Part shown: positions 8,763-17,262 of the stretch, piece by piece | How positions within the stretch are numbered: position 1 is the first letter of the stretch | How the letters are laid out: each line of letters opens with the position of its first letter | NCBI GenBank assembly: GCA_040754815.1 | Contig: JBFMBX010000003.1 | Span: 248,001 to 312,000, forward strand | Direction of reading: 5' to 3' | Length of the DNA stretch: 64,000 nt | Source of the DNA: Bellilinea sp040754815 | GTDB taxonomy: Bacteria > Chloroflexota > Anaerolineae > Anaerolineales > Anaerolineaceae | Position numbers and translations under genes: made by a program | The notes under the pieces: model-generated | Told to the model about the DNA's origin: nothing | What the model saw: only the letters and a program-made list of their open reading frames with translations | Database searches by the model: none

Positions 8763-9305
8763 GTGAGCTGGAAAGCGGTGATTTTCATTCTGGGAGGGTT
8801 ACTGATCGGTGGTTTACTTGGTGGAATGATTTTATTAAGCGGTAACCAGAGAGTTGCAGCCAACGGAGAGCAGCAAATTCCACAAAAGGGTCAAAAATTT
8901 CCGGATTTAGTTCTGGAATCCCTGGATGGAGATCGTATTGCATTTTCCAGTTTTGCGGGAAAACCGATTGTGATCAATTTTTGGGCGAGCTGGTGTGAAC
9001 CGTGTAAAGAGGAAATGCCGTTGTTTGAGGCGGTTTATCGTCAGCAAAATGCCGATGTGATGGTGCTGGGCGTCAATTATAATGAACCAGCAAATGTCAT
9101 TCGACGGTTCATCGAGGAACGACAAATTACCTTTCCTATTCTGCTGGATATGGATGGAAAGGTAGCCGAGAGATTTCAGGTGTTTGGTTTCCCAACAACC
9201 TATTTTGTGGATGGTGAGGGAGTGTTAAGAGCCGCTCATGTTGGACAATTAAACGAGGCTCTTTTGAATTCTTATTTGAGAGAAATTGGGGCAGAAATCC
9301 CATGA
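8763..9305 (+). CDS. TlpA/ResA-family extracytoplasmic thioredoxin
   Basis: A 180-residue protein with an N-terminal membrane anchor (about residues 5-26) and an AhpC/TSA-redoxin fold. The active site WASWCEPCKEEMP places the redox cysteines at 78 and 81, and the cis-proline is in GFPTTYFVD. It is expected to sit on the outer face of the membrane and receive electrons from the CcdA protein just upstream. The start is GTG 8763, with AGAGG nearby. Its stop overlaps the start of the next gene by four bases, so the three genes are probably co-translated. Confidence 0.87.
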   Translation: MSWKAVIFILGGLLIGGLLGGMILLSGNQRVAANGEQQIPQKGQKFPDLVLESLDGDRIAFSSFAGKPIVINFWASWCEPCKEEMPLFEAVYRQQNADVMVLGVNYNEPANVIRRFIEERQITFPILLDMDGKVAERFQVFGFPTTYFVDGEGVLRAAHVGQLNEALLNSYLREIGAEIP

Positions 9306-10318
9306 TGGTTGTGACTTTATTTATAAAAGATGGCGACTCAACAAACGATTCGGTTGTTGAGATGTTAAACCGACTGAAGGACATCTACCCTCACCAGTTA
9401 GCCATCGTAAAAATTGATCAGGATGAAGGTCTGAGAGAGGCATACGAAAAAGATGCTCCGGTAATTCAGGCAGGGCCGTATCGGCTCGGTTTTCCTTTCA
9501 CAGAACAGGATTTAAAAGTTACGCTTGGGGCGGCACTCGACCGAAGTAAACATCTGCAAACAATGGGAGACCAACATTACGCGAAAAGAGTGGAACGAGG
9601 CAGAAAGATCAGCACAGCGGATCGGGTTTCCCTGTGGCTTAGCAACCGTTACATGCTGCTGGTGAATTTATTTTTATTTCTATACGTGGGTTTGCCGTTT
9701 TCGGCACCTGTTTTAGCGGCCGGTGGATTGAATACACCGGCACGGGTGATATACACAATCTACAGTCCACTTTGCCACCAGTTAACCTTTCGCTCGTGGT
9801 TTTTGTATGGAATGCAGCCTTATTACCCGCGAAACCTTGCAAAAGCGGGAAATCTGGCATCGTATGAGCAGGTGTTCAATGCACCCCCCACCGATCTGAG
9901 TTATGCAAGACAATTTACCGGTATCGAGGAAATCGGCTACGGGGCCGGTAGAATCGGATTTAAAGTTGCCCTGTGTCAGCGTGATGTGGCCATATACGGT
10001 TCCATGCTTTTATTTGGCCTCATCTTTTCTTTTACGGGCAGAAGAATCAAAGCCCTGCCATGGTACTGGTGGGTGATTTTTGGATTAGTACCAATTGGTG
10101 TGGATGGGGTCTCACAATTGCCTGGTCTATTATCCTTTTTGTCCGGTTTTCCTATCCTAAGGGAAAGCACACCGGTTTTCAGAACAATCACCGGTCTGCT
10201 ATTCGGCGGTACGACCGGCTGGTATCTTTTCCCGATGATTGAAGATAGTATGCGTGAAACCAGAGCATTACTGACCCAAAAGCAAACCGTTGTTGCACAA
10301 ATAAACCCTGAGGGATGA
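9302..10318 (+). CDS. cysteine-less thioredoxin-fold domain fused to DUF2085 membrane domain
   Basis: A 338-residue protein with two parts. Residues 1-80 look like a glutaredoxin/DUF836-type fold (VVTLFIKDGD then VKIDQDEGLREAY and a cis-Pro-like DAPVIQ), but the place where a CxxC would stand reads DGDSTNDS, so no redox pair remains. Residues 110-320 are a polytopic domain with the DUF2085 landmarks SPLCHQLTFRSWF and LCQRDVAIYG. The function of DUF2085 is unknown. The four-base overlap with the TlpA gene and the CcdA gene before it tie it to extracytoplasmic thiol chemistry. The conserved Cys-His and Cys positions could bind metal or form a disulfide, which is only inference. Confidence 0.7.
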   Translation: MMVVTLFIKDGDSTNDSVVEMLNRLKDIYPHQLAIVKIDQDEGLREAYEKDAPVIQAGPYRLGFPFTEQDLKVTLGAALDRSKHLQTMGDQHYAKRVERGRKISTADRVSLWLSNRYMLLVNLFLFLYVGLPFSAPVLAAGGLNTPARVIYTIYSPLCHQLTFRSWFLYGMQPYYPRNLAKAGNLASYEQVFNAPPTDLSYARQFTGIEEIGYGAGRIGFKVALCQRDVAIYGSMLLFGLIFSFTGRRIKALPWYWWVIFGLVPIGVDGVSQLPGLLSFLSGFPILRESTPVFRTITGLLFGGTTGWYLFPMIEDSMRETRALLTQKQTVVAQINPEG

Positions 10319-10324
10319 TTAGAT

Positions 10325-11107
10325 ATGCCATTTGTTCAGGCAAATGGGTTGGAGTATTACCGGTTTAATCTTTTCGGCGATAGTATCATCCATGGAATCT
10401 TCACCCGCAAAGGCGGTGTCAGCCCTTCACCATGGGCAACGCTTAATCTGGGGGGCACGGTGGGAGATAGCCGGGAGAATGTGATCGAAAATCGGAAACG
10501 AATATTCGATGCGCTTGATATTGAAGTGGATTCCATTTTTGATGTCTGGCAGGTGCATTCGGATACGGTAATGTTTTCCAGCAAGCCGCGACCTTTCGAT
10601 CAACCCCACGAGAAGGCGGATGCAATTGTTACCAATAATCCAAAAGTCACGCTCTTTATGAGATTTGCCGATTGTGTCCCAATTTTGCTTTATGATCCGG
10701 TTGAAGAGGTGATTGGTCTGGTCCATGCCGGCTGGATGGGCACAGTGCGGAAAATTGTTGTAAAAACCATTCAATTCATGCAACACCACTTGAATTGCCG
10801 GCCAGAGAATATTCTCGCAGGCATCGGTCCTTCTATTGGAGTGGATCATTACGCCGTGCGGGATGATGTGGTCCAAAAAGTGAATGAGGCTTTTGGAAGG
10901 TTGAGCGATAAAGTTATCCATAACCGCCAAAACCATACTTATTTTGATTTGTGGACGGCAAATGAACTTCTTCTGAAAGAAGTTGGTGTAAAATCCATTG
11001 AAATTGCTCAAATCTGCACGGCCTGTGACTTGAATAGATGGTTTTCTCATCGAGCAGAGATGGGGAAAACCGGGCGGTTCGGTGCTTTAATTCGACTTCG
11101 AGATTAG
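10325..11107 (+). CDS. pgeF: peptidoglycan editing factor / multicopper-like polyphenol oxidase domain protein
   Basis: A 260-residue protein of the YfiH (laccase-domain) family. Its landmarks are FTRKGGVS, NLGGTVGD, WQVHSDTV, FADCVPILLYDP, VHAGWMGT and GIGPSIGVDHY. The His, Cys and His in these motifs form the metal/active site of the family. Members have been described as purine nucleoside phosphorylase/adenosine deaminase-like enzymes and, in E. coli, as a factor that corrects peptidoglycan stem peptides. It is followed by yggS, as in many bacteria. Confidence 0.88.
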   Translation: MPFVQANGLEYYRFNLFGDSIIHGIFTRKGGVSPSPWATLNLGGTVGDSRENVIENRKRIFDALDIEVDSIFDVWQVHSDTVMFSSKPRPFDQPHEKADAIVTNNPKVTLFMRFADCVPILLYDPVEEVIGLVHAGWMGTVRKIVVKTIQFMQHHLNCRPENILAGIGPSIGVDHYAVRDDVVQKVNEAFGRLSDKVIHNRQNHTYFDLWTANELLLKEVGVKSIEIAQICTACDLNRWFSHRAEMGKTGRFGALIRLRD

Positions 11108-11123
11108 CAGGATTAAAACAAAG

Positions 11124-11852
11124 ATGCCACTAAACGCGGAAGAGATAAGCAGGAATTATCTACGGATAAAAGAACAGGTTGCACAAATTGCCCTGCAATG
11201 CGGCAGAAAGCCGGATGAAATTCGCATTGTGGTTGTTTCCAAGAGCCAGCCTGTTGAAGTAATCCGTGCTGCTTTGGAAGCAGGAATCCGCATATTTGGC
11301 GAAAATTATCCGGAAGAGGCAGCGGAAAAAATTGCGGCGCTGGGTGATGTTGATGCTGAATGGCATATGATTGGTCATTTGCAAAGCCGAAAATCGAAAT
11401 TAGTGGCCACGTATTTTAAATGGATGCATTCGCTGGATAGCCTGCGGCTGGCGGAAAAGTTAAACAGGGTTTTGGTCGAACAAAACAAAAAATTGAAGGT
11501 GTTATTGGAATTCAATATTGGGGGAGAACCATCTAAGTACGGCTGGCCGGCCAGCGATGAAAGTCAATGGCGAAACCTGATTCCTGAACTTGAAAAATTA
11601 CAGGCGTTTGACCATCTACAAACATGTGGCTTAATGACCATGCCTCCCTTAACTGCCACAATGGAAGAGTCAAGAGTATATTTCCGCCAACTTCGGCGGT
11701 TGCGAGATTATCTTCAGAAGTATTTACCGGCGATGAATCTGACAGAATTATCCATGGGAACGAGTGCGGATTTTACTGCTGCAATTATGGAAGGGGCTAC
11801 CCTTGTGCGAATCGGACAGGCGATTTTAGGACCGAGAGAGAAGAAAGGATGA
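11124..11852 (+). CDS. yggS: YggS-family PLP homeostasis protein
   Basis: A 242-residue fold-type III PLP-binding protein. The PLP lysine is Lys40 in VVVSKSQP; the family motifs FGENYPEEA, WHMIGHLQSRK and SMGTSADF are complete. YggS proteins (PLPBP) buffer free PLP and have no known catalytic activity. It stands directly upstream of yggT, separated by one base, an arrangement found across bacteria. Confidence 0.93.
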   Translation: MPLNAEEISRNYLRIKEQVAQIALQCGRKPDEIRIVVVSKSQPVEVIRAALEAGIRIFGENYPEEAAEKIAALGDVDAEWHMIGHLQSRKSKLVATYFKWMHSLDSLRLAEKLNRVLVEQNKKLKVLLEFNIGGEPSKYGWPASDESQWRNLIPELEKLQAFDHLQTCGLMTMPPLTATMEESRVYFRQLRRLRDYLQKYLPAMNLTELSMGTSADFTAAIMEGATLVRIGQAILGPREKKG

Positions 11853-11853
11853 A

Positions 11854-12120
11854 ATGATGATTGATCTTTTGATTGCATTAATTCAGGCAATAGGCAGTAT
11901 TTTGTTCATTGTGGTAATTGTCAATGTGGTTTTATCATATTTTTTATCGCCCTATCATCCGATTCGCGCCAATCTGGATCGAATTGTCGAACCGCTTTTA
12001 AAACCAATCCGGCGGGTGGTGCCGCCATTGGGAATGATTGATTTCAGTCCCCTGATTTTGATCATCCTGATTCAGGTGGTACAAACCTTGCTGATTTCCC
12101 TGTTGGCTGCTTTGAGGTAA
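11854..12120 (+). CDS. yggT: YggT family membrane protein
   Basis: An 88-residue protein with two hydrophobic helices and the family motif LSYFLSPYHPIR ... EPLLKPIRRVVPPLG. YggT proteins are associated with osmotic and cell division functions, but no biochemical role is settled. It overlaps or abuts yggS and the YggU gene, with one base to each neighbour, so it is tightly coupled within the operon. Confidence 0.88.
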   Translation: MMIDLLIALIQAIGSILFIVVIVNVVLSYFLSPYHPIRANLDRIVEPLLKPIRRVVPPLGMIDFSPLILIILIQVVQTLLISLLAALR

Positions 12121-12124
12121 TGTG

Positions 12125-12448
12125 ATGCCCAGTTCAAAGAAAAATCGGTTTCGCGATGCGAAGTCTGGCTCGGCTATAACCATTTCTTTACGGTTCAATA
12201 CAAAATCGAGCCAGATTGAAAAAGTCTTGCCGGATGGCACTTTGCAGATTGGTTTGACTTATTCTCAAGATGATCCTCATGTAGATGAGGGTTTGATTAA
12301 TTTTTTGTCGGCAACATTTGGAGTACCGCATAATCGCTTCGAGGTTATTGGGAATAAAACTACCAACAAAAGACTGGTCAGTATCATTGGTGTCAGTGCA
12401 GAGCAAGTTCAAGCGATTGTGGGAAAAATCGTAAAAATACCTGCCTGA
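12125..12448 (+). CDS. yggU: DUF167 (YggU) family protein
   Basis: A 107-residue basic protein of the DUF167/YggU family, recognised from the C-terminal pattern ANFLS-type segment (INFLSATFGVP) and NKTTNKRLVSIIG. An in-frame GTG three bases upstream could also be the start. It closes the yggS-yggT-yggU operon. The N-terminal 20 residues are rich in Lys and Arg. Its end is only five bases from the convergent NACHT gene, with no hairpin terminator in between. Confidence 0.8.
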   Translation: MPSSKKNRFRDAKSGSAITISLRFNTKSSQIEKVLPDGTLQIGLTYSQDDPHVDEGLINFLSATFGVPHNRFEVIGNKTTNKRLVSIIGVSAEQVQAIVGKIVKIPA

Positions 12449-12453
12449 CCAAC

Positions 12454-14940
12454 TCAATTGCCGCAAATGGTCATAAACCATAGAGCATAGTTTGCAGCCT
12501 CACGCAATTCAATTTGATGAGAATAGAGCAGGGGATAGATTTGCTCGATCACGGTTCCCTCATTGTGATGTCGCAAAAACCAGAGGGAAGCAATTTTTTC
12601 ATCCTCACTGCCATTTTTCAAGGCCTCTAAGAGAAGAGGCAGGGCCGAATCGCCCTTCGATATACCTGCACCTCGCTTTGCAGCAAAAGAAATGAGCCAG
12701 GCAGTATCTGCGGGCTCTTTTTGAGGTTGTGGAATATAAGGGTTGCCTTTTTGACGGTTTTCCAGTGCCTGACCGGCGGCATTGCGGACAACCCACTGGC
12801 TATCCTCAACGGCAATTTTTTCCAGCAATTCTATAACCCATTCTTCGTCAATGAGCGAAAGTCCAAAGACAGCCGAGCGTCTGACGAGTAAATCTTCTGA
12901 AGTGATCAAATCCTTGAGTTTTTTGTGGCCTTTATGCGAATCGAGAGCCAATGCCTCCGCAGCAGCCAGGCGGAGTGATTCTTCGGCGAAATGAATGCAA
13001 TCAATAATCGCTTTTTCGGCTTCTGGATTGTCGAAACAAGCCAGTGCAAAACAGGATGAATAGCGCACTTCGGGAGATGGATCGTTAAGTAAGGGAATTA
13101 AGCTGGCTATTGTCTTGCTCTCCTGAATCGCTCCACATCCGATTGCAGCAAGGGATCGCAGGCTGGCTGAAGCATGGGAAAGCAATTGTTTGAAAAATAA
13201 CCCCAGAGCAGGATCGTTTGAGGTAACGCTTCCGGCGAGCACTCTCGTTCTGACCGATTGAGGCAGGGAATCATTTTGGAACAATGGGATACTTTTGCGC
13301 ATAACCAGCGAACGACTGGTGTGATTGGAAGGGGTATCTTTTATCCAGCGTAAAGCATTGATGGTGTTGGTATAAAAAGGCGGATGATCTTTTTGAAGAT
13401 AGTTTTCGAGCCAGTTTCCGGGCTGAAAGATGGTCAGGTAGTGAAAATATTCCTCTTCGATGGAAGAATAAAAGCGAGTGGGCGGAAAAATTTCGCTGGA
13501 TTGGGTTTGAAATGCTGCCAGAAAACCCGTCCAGACCGGAGAAGAAAATCTTATTCGATCACCCCGATGTTCGGTTAGGATGCCTGTTTCCAGGAGTATA
13601 GATAAAATGCGTCCTCCGGAAGTAATGGTTTTTGTACCTTTTTCTTTTGAAAGTGAGGTGGGGGTAGAGGATATCGCTTCCTCGTTCAGTTTTTCCTCTT
13701 CGGTTTTGTTTAAACGATAATTGGAGAGATTTTTTTCGGCATCCGAATAGTCAATATCCGGTGACCCTTGCAGAACAATAGCATTGGCTAAAACGCCCAT
13801 GACGCGCAGTGGAATGCGATTCTGACATAGGCGATTCAAGCAAGCAGATACGGCAGCGTATTCTTCTTCTCCTTCAAGGTCTCCGGCAAACGCTCCCCAA
13901 ACCTTCAATGTCCATTGCAGCGGAGTGTAATATAAAGGATCAAAGCTTAACCAATTGGTAACCAGCAGATTGTCCAAAATTTCAATTTTTTGTTGCTGAG
14001 AAGCAGCCACGCCAATCAGGTTATTCCATAAAACGCCCCAACGGTTGATAAATTCGGCTATTTCGCTTTTCGTCCAACCTGAAAGTACAAAAGGCTCAAA
14101 GCCTAACCGATTCAAACCGTTGATGTATTGGCTTGAAGCGGCTACAACAAAACGAATTGAGGGATATGCGGATGTGATATCTTTGAGGAAAGATTCAAGA
14201 AGCAGATACTGATCTTTGCTGATTTCATCTAGTCCATCTAAAACAAAAATGATTCTTCCCTCACTGAAGGTATTTCGAATAAAGCCGGGGAGTTGGGGCA
14301 AGGTTGTAACCGGCGCGTTGGAAGAAATTGCTTTGATGATCGGCTCTAACAATTCTTTTTTGTTGTAATTTTGAAATTCAATATCGCAAACGTGAAGATA
14401 AACCGGTAAATGTTCTCCCCATTTGCCAGCATGTTCATCTTGGCGGGCTATTGAGGATACTAAATAAGCCAAAGCGGTGGATTTCCCACTGCCGGCATGA
14501 CCAATAATGGCGAGATGGTTACCTCCTTGCAAGGCTTCAAATAGCGACAAACGGGGATTGCCGAAGCGAACGGCAAATTCGGGAAATTCCGGCAGGAACG
14601 GTACAACGCGTGAATTAAATCGTTCTATGGCTACCGGATACTGGGGATCGGTTTGGGGCGGCGCAGCCAGAAGGTGAGGTTTAATCAAAATTTCGTCTAA
14701 AGAAAACAAAGAAGCGGCTATATGACTCCGCTGCGCCCGGCGTAAGGCATCCTGTCTGAGGGCGGTTTCGATGCCCGACATTCGTTTGCGGCGGTTTGCC
14801 TCGTTGATTTGCTTGATGGTCTGACGAATAAATGGCAGTCCCTTCCAAAGCCGCTGTACCAGCAACCAGAAAAGCGAGCCGCCGATGAAACCCAACCAGA
14901 ATGACAACCGGTCCAGAGCAAAATTTTCAATACCAAACAT
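12454..14940 (-). CDS. membrane-anchored NACHT NTPase with C-terminal HEAT repeats
   Basis: An 828-residue STAND-type protein. A single hydrophobic helix (about residues 10-28) leads, followed by a basic segment. The NACHT NTPase domain has Walker A GHAGSGKST at 147-155 and Walker B IIFVLDGLDEI at 230-240, the latter with the paired acidic residues typical of NACHT. A winged-helix/linker region follows, and residues from about 580 to 828 form HEAT-like repeats (for example ALGLFFKQLLSHASASLRS, NDPSPEVRYSSCFALACF, VRNAAGQALENR). Such proteins act as ligand-gated switches. The sensor is probably the HEAT array; the effector would be the membrane helix or a partner. It follows the zinc-ribbon gene by six bases. 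Confidence 0.8.
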   Translation of the reverse strand: MFGIENFALDRLSFWLGFIGGSLFWLLVQRLWKGLPFIRQTIKQINEANRRKRMSGIETALRQDALRRAQRSHIAASLFSLDEILIKPHLLAAPPQTDPQYPVAIERFNSRVVPFLPEFPEFAVRFGNPRLSLFEALQGGNHLAIIGHAGSGKSTALAYLVSSIARQDEHAGKWGEHLPVYLHVCDIEFQNYNKKELLEPIIKAISSNAPVTTLPQLPGFIRNTFSEGRIIFVLDGLDEISKDQYLLLESFLKDITSAYPSIRFVVAASSQYINGLNRLGFEPFVLSGWTKSEIAEFINRWGVLWNNLIGVAASQQQKIEILDNLLVTNWLSFDPLYYTPLQWTLKVWGAFAGDLEGEEEYAAVSACLNRLCQNRIPLRVMGVLANAIVLQGSPDIDYSDAEKNLSNYRLNKTEEEKLNEEAISSTPTSLSKEKGTKTITSGGRILSILLETGILTEHRGDRIRFSSPVWTGFLAAFQTQSSEIFPPTRFYSSIEEEYFHYLTIFQPGNWLENYLQKDHPPFYTNTINALRWIKDTPSNHTSRSLVMRKSIPLFQNDSLPQSVRTRVLAGSVTSNDPALGLFFKQLLSHASASLRSLAAIGCGAIQESKTIASLIPLLNDPSPEVRYSSCFALACFDNPEAEKAIIDCIHFAEESLRLAAAEALALDSHKGHKKLKDLITSEDLLVRRSAVFGLSLIDEEWVIELLEKIAVEDSQWVVRNAAGQALENRQKGNPYIPQPQKEPADTAWLISFAAKRGAGISKGDSALPLLLEALKNGSEDEKIASLWFLRHHNEGTVIEQIYPLLYSHQIELREAANYALWFMTICGN

Positions 14941-14946
14941 AATTTT

Positions 14947-15648
14947 CTAACCCGCGTAAATTATTCGTCCACAGGAAGGGCAATAAAAAATTGAGGAAGG
15001 GGAACGGGCAGACTGACATTGTGAGGGGGTCAGGCCAGCTCCACAAGCGGTGCAGGATGAATCTTCGATTGTTGCAACGGCAATTCCTTGCTTATTTTTT
15101 CTCAATGTTTCATACTGGGAGAGATGATGAGAGGGGATTTGTGAGAGTACGGCCTGCTTTTCTACGAGCAGACGTTGAAGGTCATTTTCCAACCGCGATC
15201 TTTCACCAATCAAACCTGCATGATCCTGGGCAACTTTCGATTCTGCCAGAGCCAGAAATTGTTGTGCCGCATCGTATTCTTTTTTGGCTTCTTCCATTCG
15301 AATCATGATTTCCAACTGTTGGTCTTCTAATCCGGCGATAATCCGTTTAAGGGAAGCAACTTCATTTTGCAAGTCTTGCAATTCCTTGGGGATTTTGATT
15401 TTTCCAGAGTAGAGAGTCGTTTCGCTTTGTTCCAGTTTTATCCGCCGGGCTTCGACTTCATGCTCAATTTTCATTAACTCCCGTTGGATACTTTTCAACC
15501 GCATTTCCGCTTGTGAACATTGATCTGCCGCGTTTCTTAAGCGGCTATCACCCCGAATCTGTTCCTCAATCGCTTTGAGCCTAAGGTTGATTTGGTCCAG
15601 TTGGGTGTCAATTTTCTGGAGCTGGTAAAGGTGGAAGGATTGACTCAT
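14947..15648 (-). CDS. coiled-coil protein with C-terminal C4 zinc ribbon (DUF164-like)
   Basis: A 233-residue protein. Residues 1-180 form a long heptad coiled coil, and the C-terminus has a zinc ribbon with Cys pairs in SSCTACGAG and FYCPSCGRII. This matches the C4-type zinc ribbon family (DUF164), which is widespread and not well understood; proposed roles include nucleic-acid binding. The start at 15648 is chosen because the preceding in-frame extension (LKLMSQSF upstream part) reaches into the divergent promoter. It lies six bases before the NACHT gene and so probably heads that operon. Confidence 0.75.
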   Translation of the reverse strand: MSQSFHLYQLQKIDTQLDQINLRLKAIEEQIRGDSRLRNAADQCSQAEMRLKSIQRELMKIEHEVEARRIKLEQSETTLYSGKIKIPKELQDLQNEVASLKRIIAGLEDQQLEIMIRMEEAKKEYDAAQQFLALAESKVAQDHAGLIGERSRLENDLQRLLVEKQAVLSQIPSHHLSQYETLRKNKQGIAVATIEDSSCTACGAGLTPSQCQSARSPSSIFYCPSCGRIIYAG

Positions 15649-15695
15649 AAGCTTGATTAAGAAGAGATTTTGGTTAGGAAAATGGTAATTTTTAA

Positions 15696-15724
15696 TTGCG
15701 GGAACATTTCTAATCAAGTATACT
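15696..15724 (+). promoter_or_regulatory. sigma-70-type promoter for the GT-C/YfhO cluster
   Basis: TTGCGG at 15696-15701, a 17-base spacer and TATACT at 15719-15724 stand 16 bases before the ATG at 15741. The -10 box is the core of a palindrome (AGTATACT), so the same element could also serve the divergent minus-strand operon, although no good -35 box is seen for that direction. Confidence 0.5.
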
Positions 15725-15740
15725 TCATTTCAAGTTCCCG

Positions 15741-17255
15741 ATGCATCAAAAATCGGTTCGATTTGTCATGGCCAGTGCTGTCATCCTGAGCTTTTTCCCT
15801 TTGCTTTTGGGGATGGTTCTTCAGGATGAGCGGTTTATTTTCAGCGGATTCGTTTTGAATCCGATTGATGGATACAGTTATCTGGCTAAAATGCAGATCG
15901 GTATACGAGGAGAATGGTTGTTTCAACTGCCGTATACCGCGCAGGAGGGCGGGGGAGCATATTTGTTTTTGTTTTATATTTTTCTGGGTCATCTGAGCCG
16001 TATTTTTCAAAGTTCTCCGGTTGTCATTTTTCATCTTGCCCGATTCGTTGCCGTTGTTTTCTTTGTTTATTCAACTCAGCGATTTCTGGATTCCATTCAC
16101 TCTCCATGGTTGAAATCCACCAGTGCCTATCTATCCGCTTTGATATTTTTTGGTTCCGGTCTGGGATGGCTTGCTGGCCCGTTGGGTTTGTTTACAATGG
16201 ACTTTTGGGTGGCAGAGGCGTATCCATTTCTGACGATGTTGGCAAACCCTCATTTTCCGCTGGGAATGGGGTTGTTATTGGTCTATTTCACAAATCTACA
16301 AAAATATCATAAAAAGATATCCTGGTTTGATCCAATTTTAGGGGTGGGTATCGCCATTGTTTTACCCTTCGGTGTGGTTGTTGGTATCACTGTAACGCTA
16401 TTTTTTATCATACTTAACTGGTTTTCCAGAAAATTACTCTATTGGAAATATCCGCTCGTGGTATTTGCTTCAGGCGGATTGGTACTTGCCTATCAATATA
16501 TTGCCACTTTATCCGACCCATTCCTATCAAACTGGAATTTACAAAACCAGACTCCAACGCCTTCGCTTTTTATATTCTTTCTTTCATTTTCACCCCTCTT
16601 GTTATTTGCACTAATTGGGGTTGCCAGGGTCGTTATTGATAAGCGAAATTCAGAGTACTATCTCGTAATGGGGTGGTTTCTCAGCGGTTTGCTCCTTGCT
16701 TATTTTCCGTTTGCATTACAAAGACGGTTTCTGTTAGGTTTTTTGATCCCGGCAGGTGTAATGTCCGTTATTGGATTGGGCAGGATTGTAAGGGAGAATT
16801 TTTCAAAATTCAGTCAATTTTTCTGGATTATATTTCCTGTGAGTGTGTTGACCAATGTTTTCATCCTTTGGGGGGCATTTCAAGCAATGGTTAATCGCGA
16901 TCCCAATTTATTTTTGAAAGTGGGAGAGGTTCAGGTATTAGAATGGCTGGATAAGGATATTTGTAAGGAAAGACCGGTTGTCCTCGCACCACCTGATATC
17001 AGTTTAAAAATCCCGGCATTTTCCGCCTGCCGCGTAATTTATGGACATCCTTTCGAAACAGCGAACGCGGATGAAATGCTCCAGTTTGTGGAGAGCATCT
17101 ACGGTGAACAAAGGGGGATGGCATTGGAAATCGAGGGAATTAATGTGGACTATATGATAATTCCAAGAGAATCTGCTTCGTTGGAAAATGGGGCGATCCA
17201 TTCGGGCAAAATGATTTTTCAAAATTCAGAATATTCCGTACTTAAACTTCAATGA
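15741..17255 (+). CDS. GT-C-like polytopic membrane protein
   Basis: A 504-residue membrane protein with about 11 hydrophobic segments. The first extracytoplasmic loop contains NPIDGYSYLAKMQIG, an acidic residue position typical of GT-C glycosyltransferases that use polyprenyl-phosphate sugars, and a soluble C-terminal tail of about 110 residues. No exact family name is recognised. It begins a series of four such proteins, with seven bases to the next gene. I infer a role in assembling or decorating a cell-surface glycan or lipid; no direct proof is in the sequence. Confidence 0.6.
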   Translation: MHQKSVRFVMASAVILSFFPLLLGMVLQDERFIFSGFVLNPIDGYSYLAKMQIGIRGEWLFQLPYTAQEGGGAYLFLFYIFLGHLSRIFQSSPVVIFHLARFVAVVFFVYSTQRFLDSIHSPWLKSTSAYLSALIFFGSGLGWLAGPLGLFTMDFWVAEAYPFLTMLANPHFPLGMGLLLVYFTNLQKYHKKISWFDPILGVGIAIVLPFGVVVGITVTLFFIILNWFSRKLLYWKYPLVVFASGGLVLAYQYIATLSDPFLSNWNLQNQTPTPSLFIFFLSFSPLLLFALIGVARVVIDKRNSEYYLVMGWFLSGLLLAYFPFALQRRFLLGFLIPAGVMSVIGLGRIVRENFSKFSQFFWIIFPVSVLTNVFILWGAFQAMVNRDPNLFLKVGEVQVLEWLDKDICKERPVVLAPPDISLKIPAFSACRVIYGHPFETANADEMLQFVESIYGEQRGMALEIEGINVDYMIIPRESASLENGAIHSGKMIFQNSEYSVLKLQ

Positions 17256-17262
17256 GGACAGA

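Noticed and set aside
10427..11050. 207-residue minus-strand open frame
   Set aside because: It is antisense to pgeF, which has complete family motifs; no ribosome site or homology feature supports it.
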